Positions 58,736 to 64,000 of a DNA stretch of 64,000 bases are shown in pieces. The position numbers and the translations under genes were made by a program. The notes under the pieces were generated by a model that did no database searches, had not been told where the DNA came from, and was given only the letters and a program-made list of their open reading frames with translations. The stretch's first letter is position 1, and every line of letters begins with the position of its first letter. The stretch is from Bisporella sp. PMI_857 (taxonomy: Eukaryota; Ascomycota; Leotiomycetes; Helotiales; Helotiaceae), in the NCBI GenBank assembly GCA_021307315.1, contig JAJSPD010000025.1:124001-188000 (forward strand). Direction: 5' to 3'.

Positions 58736-59532
58736 CACACTATATCTCAGCAAATAACCACTAATAATATCCAAGTATGGCCTGGATCGAAATGCGCATT
58801 ATCATAGCAAAATTAACATTGCTTTTTTATTTTGAGATTGTAGACAAATCACTAGATTGGACTGCAGACGAGGAATGTTACGCGGTTTGGCAGAAGCCTG
58901 ACTTGCTTGTGAGATCAATTCCTGTGAAAACTGTATAGAGCATTGTAGTTGGTTCTTAAATTAGCGCAATGAGGTCTCGGTATCTATTTTTAGGGTTTAG
59001 GTTTAAACAATGCTTCTCAACTGCCTCTCTCACACGTCAAACTTGTATAGATATAACCATGCGCAGCTACAGCGATTGTCTTGTATTCTCGCGTTTCTTG
59101 AGATAACGAGCCCGTTTCTTGATTTCGTGCAGAAGGCAGACGACAAGCAGCTTTGACAGGGGCCAAAAGTCAGTACCGAAGCCAATAATGAAGTAATCAC
59201 AAAGTCTGGCTTCGCAAGTGGACACAATATATCGTGGAGGTTATATAGTAGCTTCTGAACGGGCTTAGGAAAGTGGACAATCTATACCAACGAGTCGTTA
59301 GCGCCAAAGTTAGATATTGCTACCTTACAGAACCTGGTGTAAAATCGTGGAGACGGGGTGAGGGGCAATCCGGGTGGGGAATTCAGGAATGCTTTCCGAG
59401 ATATTCGGGTAACAATACCCGAAGGCTTATACATGTGCGAGAGTCACCGTCCGCGCAACCAACTTCTGACAAAACAGAATCAAGCGTTCCTTTGATCTAG
59501 ATATCTTTATTCAATGACAGTATACGGCTAAG
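58736..59532. promoter_or_regulatory. Intergenic: upstream region of the bZIP gene
   Basis: About 800 bp with chance frames only. The final 270 bp should hold the bZIP promoter and leader. No motif named. Confidence 0.4.
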
Positions 59533-60810
59533 ATGCCGAAATTACGTTCCATCGATTTCCTCAGTCCTGAGCAGCTTCGCAGAAAACGCGAAGGTGACAG
59601 GAAAAGCCAGAGATATCTTCGTGATCGAACGAAATTATGCATCAGTGAGCTGGAGATGAAAGTAGGAGAACTCTCAAATAAGAATCAAGCGCTCGAAAAC
59701 GAGTTGTGTCTTCTTCGTTTACAATCCAATTCTCAGCAAAGCCTGCTGTCCGCCGGTCCAGTTGCAAGTATGAGCCATACAACTGATGAGGATCCTGAGT
59801 CCTCTTGCAGTGATTTTGGCATAGAATATCCAAATTCAGCATGTAACTCTCCCTGGAATAGCGTCTCTCCCGGAATGTATATATCACCGTTTCAGGACCA
59901 ACGTAAGTTGGGCAACTTGGCTCTTCGTCCTGCACTGACTAGCTTCACAAGCATCAACATCATACTGGACTAGAGTATTAGAAGACACGATATTAATCAC
60001 ATCTCAAAACTTTGAAGTGCCAGGCATTCCTAATGCCCTATCTGTGCCTTCCTCCAACGAAATTCAAGTCTCAACCGAAAAACAAGTTTGGTCAACATTA
60101 CCTAAGCATACATCTCCCACGTGTGCCTTGGATCTCGTACTCATCGACCTGGTGCACTCTCGCCGCGCATGCGAAGCGACAGGAGGCAACATTCAAGAAT
60201 TTCAGAAACGCACTTTCCCCAGTGTACAAAGCTTGCTTAACCCAGCGCATGAACAGAAGAAAAGTCCCGTCACCACTCGCATTGTCAAAGATATCATTCA
60301 TGTCATGACTGTTCCAACCCTTCCCGAACAGATTGCCATCCTCCATGTAATGAGCTCCATAGTCCGCTGGCAGATCTCACCTATCGAATCAAACTATGAC
60401 AGCATGCCAGAATGGCTGCGCCCTACACCGTCACAACTTACAAGCAGTCATCCTGCATGGATTGATGTGATAGTGTGGCCTAAGGTAAGGGAGAGAATTT
60501 GCAGGTATCAGCAATATCATGATCAGCATCCGATTTTTTCAAAGCTTTGCAATGAATCGATTTCAATCAATTGGCCGTACGAGGCCTCGGACATGGTCAT
60601 CCAGATCAATGGTGCGGAGACGATTTTGAATCCTATCTTTGAACGACATATCAAGAGCTTGAATAATTGGACGCTGGGGAAACGCATTCTGGAGGTGTAA
60701 GTACGCTCTGGCATTCGTTTGTCAGGTACTAACATGAATTGGACAGATATCCTGAATTCAGAAATGAAGTCAACATTGGACCGTCAAGAGAGTCAAGCGT
60801 TCGAGAGTAG
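59533..60810 (+). CDS. bZIP transcription factor with DUF3425 domain
   Basis: Exons 59533-59902, 59943-60696 and 60747-60810 give 395 aa. The basic region RRKREGDRKSQRYLRDRTK (residues about 15-34) is followed by a short coiled coil (ISELEMKVGELSNKNQALEN), as in fungal bZIP-DUF3425 proteins. The first intron is only 40 nt (GTAAGT, CTGAC branch site, TAG). I chose it because it alone joins the bZIP exon in frame to SYWTRVLEDT and the DUF3425 part. DUF3425 signatures follow: CALDLVLIDLVHSRR, PEWLRPTPSQL, HPAWIDVIVWPKVRERI and SINWPYEASDM. The last exon completes VYPEFRNEV. It is a likely nuclear regulator, targets unknown. The neighbouring GH36 gene is convergent. Confidence 0.85.
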
Positions 60811-61428
60811 GCATAGTGCAATTACACGCTCGTCCTCCACAAACGCCGCTTATTTAAGCACTCTGAGAGGAACGTCTCGTCATCCCTAAGGACAATCCGA
60901 ACATGATCAAGATTTGGAAAGCTCAAATTTCTAGATCGTGCTCTGTTGCAACATCTCCAAGACTGACTCAGATATCCAAGGTTCAGATTCAAGAATCCGC
61001 TCCTTCCTATGCGCTGCGATGTATTTCGCCGACAACTTCTCTTCATATACAGACCGGTATTATCTAGACTAATTTGATAACCTAGGCCGATTGTGTGTAG
61101 GTATCACAGAGACAGCTGCGGAGATACGAATCGGTAATATTATGAGACATTAGATCAAACGCGTAATCGTTCTTCTACGCATTTGATTAAAAGTAATCAT
61201 AATTAGATAAGGGAAGGAGCGAATGGCCTTGCTAGAGCTTTATCGTTTGGTCTGCTGCTCGGGGCTATTAAATTGACAAATTAAGCGTAAACGACTATTA
61301 AATACACTGACCATCTATCAGTATAGCAACTGCTCTCCATTATGTGATTCATTATTTGTCATTCTTAACGTTACCTATTCTGAGGCGAACTATGTCTCCA
61401 TTGCCATTATCATAGGCCATATTTTGAT
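60811..61428. other. Intergenic, tail-to-tail spacer
   Basis: 3' flanks of the bZIP and GH36 genes. A 74-codon minus frame at 60822-61046 has no recognised content. Confidence 0.45.
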
Positions 61429-64000
61429 TCAGTGAATGGCGCTGAGATGAATTAATACTTCAACCTCATTGCTCCAGCCACTAGAAAGCTCCAATTCCTT
61501 CCACGCCTTCTCAACATCTATCTCCAAAACATGAGCATCAGTCTCGCTGACGCGGACCGTATGAAGTGGAATGACTTTCCCAAGAATGGTGATAATTATG
61601 TGCTCGCTAAACTTGAAAGTTGGAAGCGTTGAGATGTAGATACCAAGCGTTCCTAAGGCTTTGATGTTGGTGTCGATCACGATCCTTCCAGTTTCTAACT
61701 TAGTGATCTTGTTATCGACGATTGCGGCTGCTCCAGTCATCTTCCCAAGAAGCCCAAGGTTTGCGATCCATGTTGTTAAGTCTGTTTTGTCTTCGTAGAA
61801 GCCCCGGAGTGGATACGCGGAGAGAACTACGCACGATAATGATCAGTAAGTTGTTCTACAGAGAATTTGGGTTTAACCTTATTTGGATGGCGATGGGACA
61901 AAATGAGAGGCAATGAAGACTGAAGTTCGGAAATATGGTTGTGTGATACATACTGTCATAGCCTCGGATTCCGAGGGATACATAGAGTAACGAATTTGGA
62001 TCAACTACTTGGATTGGGGGTGATATGATGCCACTTGAGTGTGCGCGGACAATATACAATTGAGCTTCTACCACGCCTGGAAACTTAGAAAGTGGAACAA
62101 TTTCACTTATGTGACGCTGTGAGACATTGAAGAAGCCGATCATTCCAGTCCCAGTACCGGCAGCACCTAAACAAAGTTAGTTGTGGAAATCTGTTGAAGG
62201 GTTAATCAAGCAGGACACACCATGATATGTACCAACGAGGAGCAGTGTATCATCGTCATACCCATTGTACTGATCCAGCGTCTTTCCAACTACGCTGGGC
62301 CGGAATATAACAGTCTTTCCACGGGGATTAGTACCGGTCATCTGGTTGATGAGACCAAAGTCGTGTTGACCAGGCACATCAGTCATATATATCGGACCAC
62401 CACTAACACATCTAGCCGCTGCATGAAACCCAGAATATTCATGCACTGTCTGGAACATGTCCCAATCTGGTAGCAAGTTCAAGTGCTGAGTAAATAATGC
62501 ATTGTGGGCATTTGTCCATACATGCCATGGATGACTAGTAGGTATTTCAGGAAAGAAATCATCAGAGTTGCGGACTAGAATTGGAGGCCTGTTCTGTGGT
62601 AACTGGGAGTGGAAAAGTATCTGCGGTGTTTGGGACATGCAAGAAATTGCTTTAACGCCAAAGTGCCGCAAGGTGGAAACTGTCCAGGCATCTTGATAGG
62701 TCGAAATGAGGTCTCGTCGAGCTTTTGCAGAAACCAATGTATCCAGCATGAACTGAGCACTGCAACTGGTCAGCTTATAACAATCTGGGAGGATTAACAT
62801 TCTCACTCGGTCTTCACTGCGTCAACTCCACTCTCTGCTAGAAAGCTGTAAAAGTCATCGTAAAATTTAGGCACATCTTCTTTGGCAATGACAGTCATAT
62901 GGCCGCCTAATGGCAAATTCCTTCGTTTTGCATCTTCCCGTTCAACTTCAACCGTCTTATAGGTTTTGGCAAGTTTTCCATCAGGAGCTAGACCCCCCCA
63001 ATAGCCAAGGATTGCATGCCACACAGCAACATGCTGAATACTCGGATGCCTTTTGCGGATTTCGGAGACAAGATTCTTAAGCCCGTTTGGGAAAGCTTCT
63101 GGCTCTGCCTCAAATTCAATCCAGCCGTGTTGGAACTGGCCATGACCTCGATAGTCGATGGACTGCCAATTGTCGTCCATAATGAAATTGGTAACATTGA
63201 TTTTGTTTTCGGCCAAAGTTTCCACAGCCTTCAAGACTTTCTCCGCAGTGAGTCGCTGTCCCAAGGCATTCCACGTGCAATAAGTCAAGCCATCGTACCA
63301 GTTCTCTGCCCATACTTTTGTGACTTCATCACCAGATTTCATGGCCTCAAACTCTCGTTGCTGCTCTCCAGTCAATGTTTCTACTTTTGCTACAACGCCT
63401 CTGGCATGATACATGACAGCAGCATTGGCCGACTCAAAATCATCACCCAGCCCGACGAGAACTTTGACTGTCTTCTGCTCGGTGCTATCATTACGAGCAT
63501 GTAGATTCACGCTCCCATCAACACTTGTGAAAAGAGTCATCACATCATCAATACCACTAATGGCAAGCAGGACCAAGTGCTTTCCGCTCAAGCTAAGAAA
63601 AGAACACAACACAGCATTTTTGTCAAGATCAAAGTGATTCTTGCCTTGCCTTGGCGCCAACCATGGAGACCAAATACGAATCAAAGCGAACCATCTTTCA
63701 GTGTTAGCGAAGTCCAATATGAAGGAGATGAGGGAGGCACTTCGAAGCGACGGATGCTACTGCTTACCTTGAGAATTTGCCATGACCCCAAGGCAGACCA
63801 AAGGTGATGTCCTTAAAGGTAGATTTCTCGCCATCAGCGGCGTCGATAGGCGCTTCCACCGACCATATCGTCGTCCCGGGTGATTGACTTAGATGGCTTC
63901 TCACTTGCAAATCAGGGTTGAGATTCTGAACGTAGTCTGACAGGCTGTTGGAGATGGCGTCTGTGGCAGTGGCCGTTTTCAGCAATATAGATCCGTCTAG
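61429..64000 (-). CDS. GH36 raffinose synthase / alpha-galactosidase-like protein (Sip1 type), 5' end off the right edge
   Basis: Enzyme of the raffinose-synthase branch of GH36, acting on alpha-galactosyl sugars by hydrolysis or transfer. Exons: edge-63768, 63694-62807, 62759-62221, 62166-61954 and 61826-61429; all phases agree. The first visible exon is open to the window edge, so the start lies beyond 64000. Signatures in order: STFKDITFGLPWGHG, WFALIRIWSPWLAP, ENWYDGLTYCTWNALGQ, NFIMDDNWQSID (the DDxWQ block), VAVWHAILGYWGG, GVDAVKTDAQFML across an intron (catalytic Asp candidate), CVSGGPIYMTDVPGQHD, and near the end GAAGTGTGMIGFFN. The C-terminal beta domain completes at 61429. About 810 residues are visible. 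In fungi the true substrate of these Sip1 relatives is little known. Confidence 0.92.

Noticed and set aside
1..64000. tRNA, rRNA and CRISPR arrays
   Set aside because: No cloverleaf-like or rRNA-like sequence was recognised by eye, and a fungal nuclear window should not hold CRISPR; a tRNA scan would be decisive.

Overview
The window is nuclear DNA of a filamentous ascomycete (Pezizomycotina). Most genes are split by short GT-AG introns of about 40-160 nt with CTRAY-type branch sites. The families are typical of that group: Zn2Cys6 and bZIP regulators, HET domain, 2EXR, F-box, ankyrin-CorA fusion, DHA1 pump, secreted rhamnogalacturonase. A leotiomycete-like plant-associated fungus is my guess; the class cannot be fixed by reading alone.

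Layout. (1) 1-26.3 kb is mostly conserved housekeeping: Fab1/PIKfyve lipid kinase (cut by the left edge), a Tpz1/TPP1-like shelterin protein, an F-box protein, GPI mannosyltransferase I (PIG-M/Gpi14), TRAX, a Sym1/Mpv17 membrane protein, a dead HET gene, eIF4E, and a head-to-head pair of a mitochondrial BolA protein and an ACSF3-like acyl/malonyl-CoA synthetase. (2) 26.3-34.8 kb is gene-poor and partly AT-rich. It holds a 1,006-bp element with 74-bp inverted ends and internal foldbacks, a frameshifted aminodeoxychorismate-lyase-like pseudogene, a decayed transcription-factor-like gene and one intact small secreted protein. (3) 34.8-41.8 kb has an ankyrin-CorA membrane protein, a second ankyrin protein on the same strand and a GDSL/SGNH hydrolase fragment. 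(4) 42.4-48.6 kb resembles a small specialised-metabolism group: NmrA-like reductase, Zn2Cys6 regulator, unresolved secreted protein, cytochrome P450. (5) 50-64 kb has a 2EXR protein, a DHA1 multidrug pump, a GH28 rhamnogalacturonase, a broken TRI12-type MFS gene, a bZIP-DUF3425 regulator and a GH36 raffinose-synthase-like enzyme (cut by the right edge).

Working relations. Fab1 makes PI(3,5)P2 at the vacuole and PIG-M adds the first mannose of GPI anchors. The BolA protein and the CoA synthetase both carry a candidate mitochondrial leader followed by a second, better-placed ATG; both could feed protein lipoylation. The last block (rhamnogalacturonase, GH36 enzyme, transporters, bZIP) fits plant-sugar use, but joint regulation is inference. 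I found no tRNA, rRNA or CRISPR array. Intron-exon borders were set by hand from reading frame and splice signals, and no database search was run.
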